Source: Rhizobium sp. NLR16a
GTDB lineage: Bacteria; Pseudomonadota; Alphaproteobacteria; Rhizobiales; Rhizobiaceae
NCBI RefSeq assembly: GCF_017948245.1
Contig: NZ_CP072870.1
Coordinates: 186,001 to 250,000 of the forward strand
Direction: 5' to 3'
Length of the DNA stretch: 64,000 nucleotides
The position numbers and the translations under genes were made by a program. Below the pieces are notes generated by a model. The model saw only the letters and a list, made by a program, of their open reading frames with translations. It had not been told where the DNA came from and did not search any database. This document shows, piece by piece, positions 20,163 to 29,517 of this stretch. Positions within the stretch are counted from its first letter, which is position 1. The number at the start of each line of letters is the position of its first letter.

Positions 20163-21560
20163 ATGAAAGAAATGGTCTGCAAGCTCCTCGTCATCGGCGC
20201 CGGCCCGGGCGGCTATGTCTGCGCCATCCGCGCCGGACAGCTCGGCATCGATACCGTCATCGTCGAAGCCGGCAAGCCGGGCGGCACCTGTCTGACGGTC
20301 GGCTGCATTCCTTCCAAGGCGTTGATCCATGCGGCCGAGGAATTCGACGCCACGCAAAAAATGCTGGCAGGCAAGAACCCGATGGGCATCCGCGTCGAAG
20401 GCGCCTCGATCGATCTCGCAAGGACGATCGCCTGGAAAGACGGCATTGTCGGCCGGCTGACGGGAGGTGTTTCAGGTCTGTTGCAGAAGGCGCGGGTGAA
20501 AATCGTCCATGGCCGCGCGCACTTCCGTGACGGCAAGACGGTGGAGGTGGAGACCGAAACCGGTCAGCAGGTCATCCGCGCCGAGACCGTGGTGATCGCC
20601 ACCGGTTCCGATCCGGTGGAGCTTGCCAACCTGCCCTTCGGCGGCCGCGTCATTTCCTCGACCGAGGCGCTGTCGCTGACGGAACTGCCGAAAACGATCG
20701 TCGTGGTCGGCGGCGGTTATATCGGGCTGGAACTCGGGATGGCCTTTTCGAAGATGGGCTCGGAGGTGAGCGTCGTCGAGGCGACTCCCCAGGTGCTGCC
20801 GCTCTATGATGCGGAATTGGTGCGTCCCGTGATGCGCAAGCTGACCGAGAGCGGCATCCGGGTGCTGACGGGTGCGAAGGCGATGGGTCTTGCCGATAAT
20901 GGCGAGTCATTGATCGTTGAAACGTCGGATGGCCGGCATGAGACACTGCCGGCAGATCGCATCCTTGTCACTGTCGGCCGCCGCCCGCGAACGGCAGGGT
21001 CCGGTCTCGAGGAGTTGGATCTCGACCGCGCCGGTCCATATCTGAGGATCGACGATCAATGCCGCACCTCGATGCGCGGCATCTATGCGATCGGCGACGT
21101 GACCGGCGAACCGATGCTGGCGCATCGGGCGATGGCGCAAGGGGAGATGGTGGCAGAAATCGTTGCGGGCAAGAAGCGGGGCTGGGACAAAAGATGCATT
21201 CCCGCCATCTGCTTTACCGATCCTGAGATCGTCAGCGCCGGCCTGACGCCGGCGGAGGCGCGCGCGCAAGGATATGAGATCCGCACCGCCCAGTTTCCGT
21301 TCAGCGCCAACGGGCGGGCGATGACGATGGTCTCTGAGGAAGGTTTCGTGCGCGTCGTCGCCCGTGCCGACACCAATCTGGTTCTCGGCTTGCAGGCGGT
21401 GGGAGCCGGAGTCTCCGAGCTTTCGGCAGCTTTTGCGCTAGCGATCGAGATGGGAGCACGCCTGGAAGACATCGCCGGCACCATTCACGTCCATCCGACC
21501 CGCAGCGAAGCGCTCATGGAAGCGGCGCTGAAAGCGTTGGGAAACGCTTTGCACATCTGA
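20163..21560 (+). CDS. lpdV: Dihydrolipoamide dehydrogenase E3
   Basis: 465 residues. FAD-binding VIGAGPGGYVCAIRAGQLG, redox disulphide CLTVGC, NAD-binding VVGGGYIGLELGMAFSKMG, FAD contact YAIGDVTGEPMLAHRAM, and the C-terminal dimer-interface His-Glu (HVHPTRSEALMEAAL). ATG 20163 is four bases after the E2 stop. It re-oxidises the lipoyl groups of E2 and completes the branched-chain 2-oxoacid dehydrogenase. Being in the bkd operon, it is the dedicated E3 and not the housekeeping copy. Confidence 0.95.
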   Translation: MKEMVCKLLVIGAGPGGYVCAIRAGQLGIDTVIVEAGKPGGTCLTVGCIPSKALIHAAEEFDATQKMLAGKNPMGIRVEGASIDLARTIAWKDGIVGRLTGGVSGLLQKARVKIVHGRAHFRDGKTVEVETETGQQVIRAETVVIATGSDPVELANLPFGGRVISSTEALSLTELPKTIVVVGGGYIGLELGMAFSKMGSEVSVVEATPQVLPLYDAELVRPVMRKLTESGIRVLTGAKAMGLADNGESLIVETSDGRHETLPADRILVTVGRRPRTAGSGLEELDLDRAGPYLRIDDQCRTSMRGIYAIGDVTGEPMLAHRAMAQGEMVAEIVAGKKRGWDKRCIPAICFTDPEIVSAGLTPAEARAQGYEIRTAQFPFSANGRAMTMVSEEGFVRVVARADTNLVLGLQAVGAGVSELSAAFALAIEMGARLEDIAGTIHVHPTRSEALMEAALKALGNALHI

Positions 21561-21801
21561 GCCGACTGGACCCGGATCACGCATTGACGTCTGCCGGTTC
21601 GGATCCCATCAACTGAGACCGGAATAAGGCCGTGCCGATGCCGAAAAGCTTTGCCCACAAGGGCAAGAGCTCGACCTGTCGTACGAGGATCAGCGTCACA
21701 CGGACGTTGATCGACAGGCCGACTACCCCTGAAGCGCTGACTTCGTCATCGCGTAGGCGGCAATCCCCGGATATGACACAGATCGCCGTTCGTGGAGCCG
21801 A

Positions 21802-21831
21802 TTGACAAACTTTGCCAAGTCCAGCTAACCT
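21802..21831 (+). promoter_or_regulatory. Probable sigma-70 promoter of parDE
   Basis: TTGACA at 21802-21807 followed by CTAACC/TAACCT at 21825-21831 (17-18 bp spacing), 22 bases before the ParD start. The 21561-21800 stretch before it contains no gene I can support. Confidence 0.5.
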
Positions 21832-21852
21832 ACTCGCACCATGGAGGCTCGA

Positions 21853-22107
21853 ATGGCTACGATGAACGTATCTCTTCCGGACCCGATGAAAGATTGGGTT
21901 GAGGCACAAGCAAAGAGCGGGCGATATTCCAATGCGAGTGACTATGTGCGCGACCTGATCCGGAGGGACCAAATTCGCAGTGACAAGGTTGCCGTCATGC
22001 AGCGTTTCGTTGATGACGGTTTTAAAAGCGGTATTGGCAGCCGCTCGAAGGACGAACTCTTTGCCGCGGCAGTGGCACGTGCAGAAACAACGCGCGGCGG
22101 TAGATAA
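21853..22107 (+). CDS. parD: ParD-family antitoxin
   Basis: 84 residues. The N-terminal ribbon-helix-helix is clear (MNVSLPDPMKDWVEAQAKSG, then YSNASDYVRDLIRRDQ), followed by an unfolded-looking toxin-binding tail. I choose ATG 21853 because GGAGG lies nine bases upstream; ATG 21841 has no ribosome site. The stop overlaps the toxin start (TAATG). By family it binds its own promoter and neutralises ParE. The pair sits alone between the bkd operon and a gene relic, a common location for a stabilising toxin-antitoxin module. Confidence 0.9.
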   Translation: MATMNVSLPDPMKDWVEAQAKSGRYSNASDYVRDLIRRDQIRSDKVAVMQRFVDDGFKSGIGSRSKDELFAAAVARAETTRGGR

Positions 22108-22400
22108 TGCGCTTTGACCTTTCAGTCGAAGCGGAAGAGGACATCATTGCGATCGCCGAACAAGGAGTGCGCATGTTCGGAGCCGCACAGGCTAGGCAGT
22201 ATCATGACGAGTTGTTTACCGTGCTTGATCTGATTGCGGCCAATCCGCGAATGGCGCGTGAGCGAGAGGAGATTTCGCCGCCAGTTAGAGTTCATCCGTT
22301 CAAAGCCCATCTCATTGTCTACCGGATCGAGGAGCACGGAGCTATATTCGTGATCCGAATACGCCATGGACACGAAGACTGGGCCAGCGATCCTGCTTAG
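22107..22400 (+). CDS. parE: ParE-family toxin
   Basis: 97 residues, RelE/ParE fold: start FDLSVEAEEDIIAIAEQGVRMFG, middle AANPRMAREREEISPPVRVHPFKAHLIVY split over beta strands, and ending VIRIRHGHEDW typical of ParE. ParE proteins poison DNA gyrase. It is translationally coupled to ParD by a one-base overlap. Full length and no disrupted motif, so likely active. Confidence 0.9.
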   Translation: MRFDLSVEAEEDIIAIAEQGVRMFGAAQARQYHDELFTVLDLIAANPRMAREREEISPPVRVHPFKAHLIVYRIEEHGAIFVIRIRHGHEDWASDPA

Positions 22401-22450
22401 GCCTGGCTGAGCGAATGAACAAGCACAGTTGCATGGCGGCAATAGGCCCC

Positions 22451-22566
22451 GGGAATATCGTCAGCAAAGCCTGTTAAGAGAACGCCGACCGACCGCTGGA
22501 GGAACCGCGTCGTCTCCTCGGATAGCAGGGGACGAGGTGTTCGCCGCGATCAGCCCCTCCGAGAGG
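22451..22566 (+). pseudogene. Deletion relic of a GAF-PAS-GGDEF-EAL gene
   Basis: Bases 22451-22480 match 25771-25800 (27 of 30 identical; encoded RQQSLLRE), which lies inside the GAF/GGDEF/EAL gene at 25317-27539. Bases 22478-22566 match 27492-27580, the last codons and 3' flank of that same gene. The two halves meet at a shared GAGA. So this is what remains of a related gene after an internal deletion of roughly 1.7 kb. The rest of the 22401-22718 gap holds nothing recognisable. Confidence 0.7.
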
Positions 22567-22718
22567 CAAACACGTAATCGCCTCCCATGCGCTAGAGCAG
22601 ATCCTGTGATCGATGAATCGATTGTGAGGTGACGAGGCGAGTCGAAGCTGATTCAACATTCATATCATTTCTCTGGGGCGTGGCCTCATTTTGGCCCGAG
22701 GGCGACACAGAAGCCGGA

Positions 22719-23507
22719 TCAAACATCAACGCCAGTGCCGTTCGATCTCTTCGGCTTAATGGCAATTAGATTGCCCAATTCCATCGGGAAGGGGAATAAA
22801 ATCGTCGAAGTCTTCTCGCTGGCGATGACGTTCAAAGTGCTCAAGTAACGAAGTTGCATCGCCTCCGGCTGTTTGGCCAGAATTTCCGCCGCTTCCAGTA
22901 GCTTCGCTGCAGCTTGCTGTTCGCCCTCGGCATTGATGACCTTTGCGCGGCGTTCGCGTTCGGCTTCCGCTTGGCGAGCGATCGCCCGTATCATCGACTC
23001 GTTGATATCCACATGTTTGATCTCGACAGTGGCTACTTTAATTCCCCAAGCGTCCGTCTGAGAGTCGAGGATTTCCTGAATATCGGAGTTGAGCCTGTCG
23101 CGTTCTGCCAGCATTTCATCGAGGTCGTGCTTGCCGAGCACGGAGCGCAAAGTCGTCTGAGCAAGCTGGCTTGTTGCCATCATGAAATCCTCGACCTGTA
23201 TTGTCGATTTCTCGGGGTCAATGACCCTGAAGTAGATCACCGCGCTGACACGAACCGAGACATTGTCATGTGAGATGACGTCCTGGCTAGGGACATCGAG
23301 TACGCGCGTGCGCAAGTCGACCCGGATCATCTGCTGGACATAGGGAATGAGCAGAATCAAGCCGGGTCCCTTGACTCCGGTAAAGCGGCCAAGTGTGAAC
23401 ACGACGCCGCGTTCATATTCCCTCAGGATCTTAACCGCGGATGCGAGGATGGCGACGGCAATGACTATGGCCACCAAGTAGAAGGCAAGATCTGCAAACA
23501 TATCCAT
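22719..23507 (-). CDS. Slipin/stomatin-type SPFH membrane protein
   Basis: 262 residues: an N-terminal membrane helix ([17 protein letters not shown]), then a band-7/SPFH domain ([55 protein letters not shown]) and a C-terminal coiled coil rich in Ala/Glu/Arg ([19 protein letters not shown]). AGGAGG lies seven bases before the ATG at 23507. It is downstream of and co-directional with the NfeD protease gene (29-base gap). Slipin-NfeD pairs are a widespread conserved module; in archaea the protease cleaves the slipin C-terminus. The cellular role is not settled. Confidence 0.92.
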   Translation of the reverse strand: MDMFADLAFYLVAIVIAVAILASAVKILREYERGVVFTLGRFTGVKGPGLILLIPYVQQMIRVDLRTRVLDVPSQDVISHDNVSVRVSAVIYFRVIDPEKSTIQVEDFMMATSQLAQTTLRSVLGKHDLDEMLAERDRLNSDIQEILDSQTDAWGIKVATVEIKHVDINESMIRAIARQAEAERERRAKVINAEGEQQAAAKLLEAAEILAKQPEAMQLRYLSTLNVIASEKTSTILFPFPMELGNLIAIKPKRSNGTGVDV

Positions 23508-23536
23508 GACTTCTCCTCCTGCGTCCTTGAATGCCG

Positions 23537-24940
23537 CTAGGTGTTCTTAGGACGGCTGGCGACCTCGAGCGCCAGCCCGTTGCGGCCCGTCACCCTGACA
23601 GGGTCACCAGCAACAAGGGGTTCGGCGGAAACGGCCTTCCAGCGTTCGCCATGCGCGATGACGTACCCCGTGAGCCCCGTCCAACTCTCAACTTTGCCGG
23701 AAATGCCAATCATCTCCTCTGCACCGGTGGCTACCCGGCGCAATCGCGAGGTGAATGCCACGCGAGCAACGACAAGGCTAAAGGCAAGAGTCGCAAATGC
23801 AATTGCGCCCAGTAGGGGGCGCGATACTTGCAGCCCGGGTATATCGGCATCAAACAGGATGGTTGCTCCCAGGATCACGGCTACCCCGCCGCCGATGCCC
23901 AGAGCGCCGAAGCTTGGCGAATGCGCCTCAGCCACAGTCAATCCCACGCCGAGTAAAATAAGCCCAACGGCAGCAAAACTTACCGGCAGCAATGCCAGGG
24001 CATAGAGACCAAGGAGGAGACAGATGCCGCCGATCGTTCCAGGAAGCATTGTCCCAGGTGCGAGAAATTCGAAGATCAGGCCATAGATACCAACCATCAT
24101 CAGGATGATTGCGATGTTCGGATCGGTAATGACGGAAAGCAGGCGCGTGCGCCAGTCAGGCTCGAATTCCTGCACGGCCAAACCGGCGGTATCGAGCCGG
24201 ACCTCCGTTTGACCGACCCGCACCATGCGGCCCTGCGCCTTTGCAAGGAGATCGTTGACATCAGTTGCCGTGAAATCGATGGCATGTTCGCGCACTGCCG
24301 CTGTGGATGAAAGGCTTGCAGCTTCGCGGACAGCACGCTCTGCCCAGTCGGCGTTGCGATTGCGCAATTCCGCAAGCCCACGAATGTAAGCGACTGCGTC
24401 GTTAACGGCTTTTGCTTCGTGGGCATTGCCTGAAGCTTCCGGCTGCTTGCCACTAGGTTCGCTCGGCTTCTTTTCCGGTTCCTCATCACCGCCGAAAGGC
24501 TTTACGCTGAGCGCGATTGGTGTCGCCGCACCCAAATTGGTCCCAGGGGCCATTACCGCAATGTGGCTTGCGTAGAGAATATAGGTGCCGGCGCTGGCAG
24601 CCCGTGCCCCGCTTGGCGCGACGAAACTCGCGACAGGCACCGGCGAGGCAAGGATCGCGCGGATGATTTCCCGCATGGAGGTGTCAAGGCCGCCTGGTGT
24701 ATCCATTTGCAGGACGATCAAGACCGCTGCACGTTCGCCAGCACGCTGAATGCCTCGTACCACGTAGTCAGCTATAGCAGGCCCAATGGCGCCATTCACC
24801 TTGAGGACGACAGACGCCCGGTCAGACGCCGACGGTACGCCGAATCCCCAAGCTGAAAGCAGCAAAAACAACAAAGTGAAGATTGGCGGTTGCCATCGCC
24901 AACACCTCAATCCCCGCGTGCCAATCGGCGAAACGTACAT
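23537..24940 (-). CDS. NfeD-family membrane serine protease (ClpP class)
   Basis: 467 residues. Signal/TM at the N-terminus ([17 protein letters not shown]), a ClpP/SppA-like protease domain with the oxyanion and nucleophile motifs ([29 protein letters not shown], Ser being the nucleophile), a variable Glu/Pro-rich insert near residue 150 ([18 protein letters not shown]), four or five membrane helices, and a C-terminal OB-like NfeD domain ([20 protein letters not shown]). A long-form NfeD (1510-type) coupled to the slipin gene. The start at 24940 overlaps an inverted repeat TACAT-N8-ATGTA (24936-24953), which may be a control site. Confidence 0.92.
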   Translation of the reverse strand: MYVSPIGTRGLRCWRWQPPIFTLLFLLLSAWGFGVPSASDRASVVLKVNGAIGPAIADYVVRGIQRAGERAAVLIVLQMDTPGGLDTSMREIIRAILASPVPVASFVAPSGARAASAGTYILYASHIAVMAPGTNLGAATPIALSVKPFGGDEEPEKKPSEPSGKQPEASGNAHEAKAVNDAVAYIRGLAELRNRNADWAERAVREAASLSSTAAVREHAIDFTATDVNDLLAKAQGRMVRVGQTEVRLDTAGLAVQEFEPDWRTRLLSVITDPNIAIILMMVGIYGLIFEFLAPGTMLPGTIGGICLLLGLYALALLPVSFAAVGLILLGVGLTVAEAHSPSFGALGIGGGVAVILGATILFDADIPGLQVSRPLLGAIAFATLAFSLVVARVAFTSRLRRVATGAEEMIGISGKVESWTGLTGYVIAHGERWKAVSAEPLVAGDPVRVTGRNGLALEVASRPKNT

Positions 24941-25316
24941 AATATTTAATGTATGTCGGAAATTACAAAGAAAAAGACGGAGGCGTTAAAGGCTCAGCCG
25001 TCTTACGCGCTCGTAAAGGCGAAGTTGGCTAAGCGCGTTACACGGATGCGAACCGCGTGGCCTATGTTTTTTGAAGGTCGCTGGGCCATCGACCGATCGG
25101 AGATGGCATGTCACTCAGATATTCAGTATCTTGCGGCCAGGCGAGAATATCCCGTTCGGCAGGATGTCTTACGATCAAACTATATGTGGGCCGCTTCAAT
25201 ATTTGGCAACCAGATTGTGCCATTCTACAGATCGTCAGCGGTTAGTTCTTCCGCTTCCATGACCCATGAAGGGTTTCACTCCGCGTCATCAAGTGCTGCG
25301 AGGAGCCCAAGGTCGC
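24941..25316. other. Intergenic region between nfeD and the GGDEF/EAL pseudogene
   Basis: No gene is supported. A plus-strand open frame from 24953 (about 127 codons) starts with a Lys-rich stretch but has no ribosome site and no recognised domain. The region should hold the divergent promoters of nfeD (minus) and the GAF-GGDEF-EAL gene (plus). The inverted repeat TACAT-N8-ATGTA at 24936-24953 is the one visible candidate operator. Confidence 0.35.
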
Positions 25317-27539
25317 ATGTCCCTTTCAGAAGATGAGAGATTGAATCTCCTTCACCAGGCCAGTATTCTCGATACGCCGCCGACGGAAGAGTTCGATGCA
25401 ATCGTGCGGCTGGCTTGCAGCGTGTTCGACATGCCGATGGCGTTGGTTTCGTTCGTCGACGGGGATCGGCAGTGGTTCAAGGCCGAGCACGGTCTCTTTT
25501 TGAAAGAGACGCCTCGCGAGCATTCCTTCTGCAGCCACATCGTACAAACGAAGTCACCGCTCGTCGTTAAAAACGCCGACAAGGATTCTCGCTTTTCCGG
25601 AAACGTCTTCGTCAGAGAGCGTTCGGTCCGGTTCTATGCGGGAGTGCCGCTTTCGGAAGGGGAGACCTGCTACGGCAGTTTCTGCGTCCTCGACACCAAG
25701 AACCGCCGCTTCGGCGATCGGGATCTCGGACAGCTTCGCAGTTTGGCAAGCGTCGTCGTCGGCCTCATCAGGGAACATCGTCAGCAAAGCCTGCTGAGAG
25801 AGCAGCAACGTGAACTTGAATTGAAGCAGGCCCGCTTCGAGCAGACTGAACGCTCCGCCAAGGTCGGCGGCTTCGAGATGGATCTCGAGACCGGCACGAT
25901 CATTTGGTCCGACCAGATTTACCGCACCGTTGGATTGCCGGTCGGCAAACGAATGACCTCGGAGGAGGTGATCGGCTGCTATGCTCCCGAAGAGCGCGAG
26001 AGCGTCAGACGCAGGATACGCGATGTCCTCGATGGTTCTGCGGCCGGCATCGACAGGGAATATCGCATCATGACGCCAGAGGGGGAGGAGCGCTGGGTTC
26101 GCGTGGTCAGCGATATCGAGCGCTTGAGCGACAAGCCCAGTCGTCTGTTTGGCATCGTTCAGGATGTTTCCGAAAAAGTGCGGTACGAGCAACGTCTGCT
26201 CCAGGCGGCAAACGCCGATCCGCTGACCGGACTTGGCAACCGGGCAGCCTACAACGCTCATATGGAGCGGCTCACAGCGGCCGACGCTCCTTCCATCGGT
26301 TTGCTGCTGATCGACGTCGATCGCCTCAAGCAAGTGAACGATATCCTTGGCCATGCGACAGGTGACCTGCTGCTGAAAGGCGTGGCCTCACGTCTGGATG
26401 AACGCTTGGGAAAGCGAGGAAGGGTCTTTCGCCTGGGCGGCGATTAGTTCTCCGTTATTCTGGACGCGCCCGCAAGCGTACGCCGCATGGGTTCGCTCGC
26501 CCGCCACCTGATCGAATATATCGGTCGCCCTCTGGAGGTTGGGGGGTCGACGATAAATCCGACGATAACTGTGGGTGGAGCGATTTCGGAGGGCAGGATG
26601 GATGCCGCAACGCTTTCGCAAAACGCGGATTTCGCCCTCTATCATGCCAAAGAAACGCGGCGCGGCAGCTATGTCCACTACGAGCCCAGCCTGCGTTCGA
26701 GGATAGCGCGACGCATTCAGATCATCCGGGAGGTGGAGTCGGCTCTTACCGAATATCGGATGGTGCCGCACTATCAGCCGATCGTCGGTTGTGCCGACGG
26801 TCGGGTATGGGCGTTTGAAGCGCTGGTGCGAATGCAGCATTCGGATGGTTCAATCGTGTCGGCGGCGCAATTTCACGAGGCGTTCACAGATCCAAGCGTT
26901 GCCCACCACATTACGACCCGCATGCTCGAGCAGGTCGCGACCGACATTCGAAGCTGAATCGACCGCGGGCTGGAATTCGGGCGGGTGGGTCTCAATATAA
27001 GCGCCTCCGATTTCATGAGGGGCGACTTGGAAACCCGGATCGTTGCCGCCTTTGCGTCGAGAGGCATTCCGCTGGATAAGCTCGTGCTGGAGGTGACGGA
27101 AACGGTCTTCCTGCAGGGCTTGGAAGATACCGTTGCAACAACCCTGCAACGTTTGCGCAAGAAGGGCCTGACAGTGGCGCTTGATGACTTCGGGACAGGT
27201 TATGCATCGCTGACGCATCTGCGAAGTCTGCCGGTCGACATCATCAAGATCGACAAGAGCTTTATCGACACCATGCTCGTGGATGAATCGAGCCTCGCAA
27301 TCGTCGAACTGGTGCTCAATCTGGCGCGGAAGCTCGATATGAAGGTCACGGCGGAAGGCGTAGAGAGCCATCGGCAGGCGATGTGTTTGCTGGAAATGGG
27401 CTGCACCACGCTGCAGGGCTATTTGTTCGGCAAACCCATGGGTCGCGAACATGTTGGCGAATACCTGTGTGCACGCAAACCCGACGTGACGGAGAACGCC
27501 GACCGACCGCAGGAGGAACCGCGTCGTCTCCTCGGATAG
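25317..27539 (+). pseudogene. GAF-PAS-GGDEF-EAL cyclic-di-GMP enzyme with two in-frame stops
   Basis: One continuous frame of 741 codons carries a GAF domain (about 1-160), PAS/PAC (about 180-300), GGDEF (about 310-470) and EAL (about 480-735). Two stop codons interrupt it without any frameshift: TAG at 26445-26447, replacing the Glu of GGDEF (GGD-stop-FSVIL), and TGA at 26955-26957 in the EAL domain (ATDIRS-stop-IDRGLE, probably a former Trp). Other motifs are intact: DPLTGLGNR, FEALVR, EVTET, DDFGTGYASL, AEGVE. As read it can make only a GAF-PAS-partial-GGDEF protein. It is probably a young pseudogene; sequencing error at both sites is the alternative. ATG 25317 is chosen; an in-frame start at 25266 is possible. 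Confidence 0.85.
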
Positions 27540-27580
27540 CGGGGGGCGAGATGTTCGTCGCTATCAGCCGCTCCGACAAG
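27492..27580 (+). repeat. 3' end repeat shared with the relic at 22478
   Basis: The last ~45 coding bases of the GGDEF/EAL pseudogene and ~40 bases beyond its stop recur at 22478-22566 with about nine tenths identity. The rest of the gap to the MscS gene (27581-27750) holds no gene I can support. Confidence 0.7.
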
Positions 27581-27750
27581 GCTCCGGCGGCCGCCGTGGA
27601 AAGATCCGCATCGGCTGGTGGGGCGGTGAGCAGTCCGGGCGCTGCCGTCCTGTTCTTCAAGGCCGGCTCCTGTTCGGCACAGATCGATGTCGCCTTCCAG
27701 CAGCGTGTTCGAAAACGGCATCCGCTCGGCGGATCGACGGGCTTGGCAAA

Positions 27751-29043
27751 TCAGTCCTGTTGTTTGATCTCTATAGGGCTTTTCATGATGATTTCATGAT
27801 GCGGAAATGGGATAGAGATGCCAGCTTTCTTGAAGGCGTCCCACAGCGCCATCAGGACTTGCCCACGAACATTCGTCAGCCCGTTCGCTGGATCCGAGAT
27901 CCAGAAGCGAAGCCGAAAGTCGAGCGACGAAGCGCCAAAGGCGGTCAGCCAGCAGACGGGTGGCTTGTATTCGTTAGCGACCCGGGGCACGGTCGATGCT
28001 GTCGCAATGGCGATCTTAACGACTTGATGAGGATCACTATTATAGGACGTCCCGAAGTCAACGTCGATCCGCACATAATCACTGGAGAACGACCAGTTGA
28101 CGACCTGCTGCGATATGAAGTCCTCATTTGGAATGAGGTACTCCTTGCCATCGCGGGTGATGACGGAAACAAACCGCGATCGCAGGTCGCGGATCGACCC
28201 GAACGTGTCGCCAAGGGTGATCGTGTCACCCGGCTTTATCGACTTGTCGATCAAGATGATTATGCCGGATATGAAGTTCGATACGACTTTTTGAAGGCCG
28301 AAGCCTATTCCGACGCCGACTGCGCCTGAGAAAATGGTCAGGGCCGTCAGGTCGACCCCGGTCGCCGACAAAGCGATGGCTCCAGCGATTATGATCAGGC
28401 TGATCTTGATGCATTTGCTGATCAACACCTTGATGGAAGGCGACAAGTCGGCCGACCGCTGAACCCAGTGGGAAAGCATATTGCCAATGAGGACGGCCAG
28501 CCAGATCAGGGCGATCGCCAGCACGAGGGCTTTGAGCACAAGCAGAAGCGAGAGTCTCACCGCGCCTAAATTAATCGCGAGACCGTCAAGAGCAGATAGA
28601 ACTGGGCCGTCAAGACCGACTGCATAAAGAGCGATGTAGCTCCAACTGCCGATCGCGACGGCGCGTGACAGGGTTGGGTTGCGGATGATTTTGGTCAGAA
28701 CGGAGATGACGAACCATGCCGCTGCCAGCGTCAGAGCCGTTGACACAAGCCAGCGTTGTGAGGGCCACGCGCTCTTGCTCAGCACAACGTTGGCGAGCCA
28801 TAACCAACCTACAAGGAAAAGCCACATCATCCGGCGCATAGGAGCAATGATGACCCGAAGGAGGTCTGGATTACCCTTGATCAGGCGCGCCTTTGCCTCC
28901 ATCGCAGGCTCTGTGCGTGACGCAAGTAAGGACGCAAAACCCAAGCCCGCCACGATGATCGCAAGCTGAAAGAACGTCCATTCGTTCAGAATGAATGTCG
29001 TTAGCCACTGCTCGGCGATCTCGGTCATCTGCCTGATATTCAT
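27751..29043 (-). CDS. MscS-family mechanosensitive channel
   Basis: 430 residues. Several N-terminal membrane helices precede the MscS core. The pore-lining helix and following beta domain are well conserved (SGAVGVGIGFGLQKVVSNFI; SGIIILIDKSIKPGDTITLG; FVSVITRDGKEYLIPNEDFI). The C-terminal alpha/beta vestibule ends with a short tail (MKSPIEIKQQD). Longer than E. coli MscS (286), as in rhizobial multi-helix members. By family it opens on membrane tension and releases solutes on osmotic downshift. It stands alone, convergent with the pseudogene upstream. Confidence 0.92.
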   Translation of the reverse strand: MNIRQMTEIAEQWLTTFILNEWTFFQLAIIVAGLGFASLLASRTEPAMEAKARLIKGNPDLLRVIIAPMRRMMWLFLVGWLWLANVVLSKSAWPSQRWLVSTALTLAAAWFVISVLTKIIRNPTLSRAVAIGSWSYIALYAVGLDGPVLSALDGLAINLGAVRLSLLLVLKALVLAIALIWLAVLIGNMLSHWVQRSADLSPSIKVLISKCIKISLIIIAGAIALSATGVDLTALTIFSGAVGVGIGFGLQKVVSNFISGIIILIDKSIKPGDTITLGDTFGSIRDLRSRFVSVITRDGKEYLIPNEDFISQQVVNWSFSSDYVRIDVDFGTSYNSDPHQVVKIAIATASTVPRVANEYKPPVCWLTAFGASSLDFRLRFWISDPANGLTNVRGQVLMALWDAFKKAGISIPFPHHEIIMKSPIEIKQQD

Positions 29044-29303
29044 GATGATGATCCGATGAATGTCAGCTAGAGAAAGCTAGCGCACGAGTTTAGTTCATTT
29101 GGAAGAAACAAGCATCAGCATTCCATTTCGTCGTGCGAAAACAGGTCGATGAAACGATACTCGCGGGGTATCGAGCAGCTTGCGCGCCTGCGCAGCCATG
29201 TGCGGCCTGCTTTCGCTGAGCTTCACGTCGAAGATGGAACGGTGCTGCGGCAAAGTCTGGGTTCCCGCAAAAAATGATATTTCGGCGCCAACTGACACAA
29301 GAC
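29044..29303. other. Intergenic region before the ugp control sites
   Basis: The 474 bases between mscS and ugpB are divergent intergenic space. A minus-strand frame (29095-29364) exists but has no ribosome site or known domain and overlaps the first ugp palindrome, so I do not call it. The two palindromes at 29304 and 29417 are the recognisable features. Confidence 0.4.
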
Positions 29304-29315
29304 GTTCATTTGAAC
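29304..29315. promoter_or_regulatory. Upstream ugp operator-like palindrome
   Basis: GTTCATTTGAAC: perfect GTTCA/TGAAC arms with a TT spacer, centred about 208 bases before the ugpB ATG. It has the same core as the longer palindrome at 29417-29434, 116 bp downstream. This spacing would allow a DNA loop by a dimer-of-dimers repressor. Inferred target of the DeoR regulator at 34515-35297. Confidence 0.55.
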
Positions 29316-29416
29316 ACTGTATCGAGCATCCGAGTGGCTGACGGCGAAATCCGTGCCCAGCCAATCATGCTTTGGAAGCAGGAGGCCCGTGCGGCCTTCG
29401 GTTTACGAGCGCTTCA

Positions 29417-29434
29417 AATGTTCATGTGAACATT
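29417..29434. promoter_or_regulatory. Main ugp operator-like palindrome
   Basis: AATGTTCATGTGAACATT: perfect 8-bp arms around TG. It closely resembles the ATGTTCG...CGAACAT operators of the E. coli glycerol-3-phosphate repressor GlpR, a DeoR-family protein. It lies 84-101 bases before ugpB. Since a DeoR-family gene is in the same operon, local autoregulation is the simplest reading. Confidence 0.65.
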
Positions 29435-29517
29435 CCGTTGTTGCAAAGTGAAACTCGGCTGCTACCATCCGCGCGTCTGGAGCGGGAGGCTGCGGACCGA
29501 GAGAAGTGGGAGAGATT

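Noticed and set aside
22401..22718. A RIME element at the ParE-slipin gap
   Set aside because: The repeated blocks match the neighbouring GGDEF/EAL gene and not the palindrome at 12131-12273.
24953..25336. Possible 127-residue gene before the GGDEF/EAL pseudogene
   Set aside because: No ribosome site, no family likeness, and it overlaps a promoter-like region and the start of the next gene.
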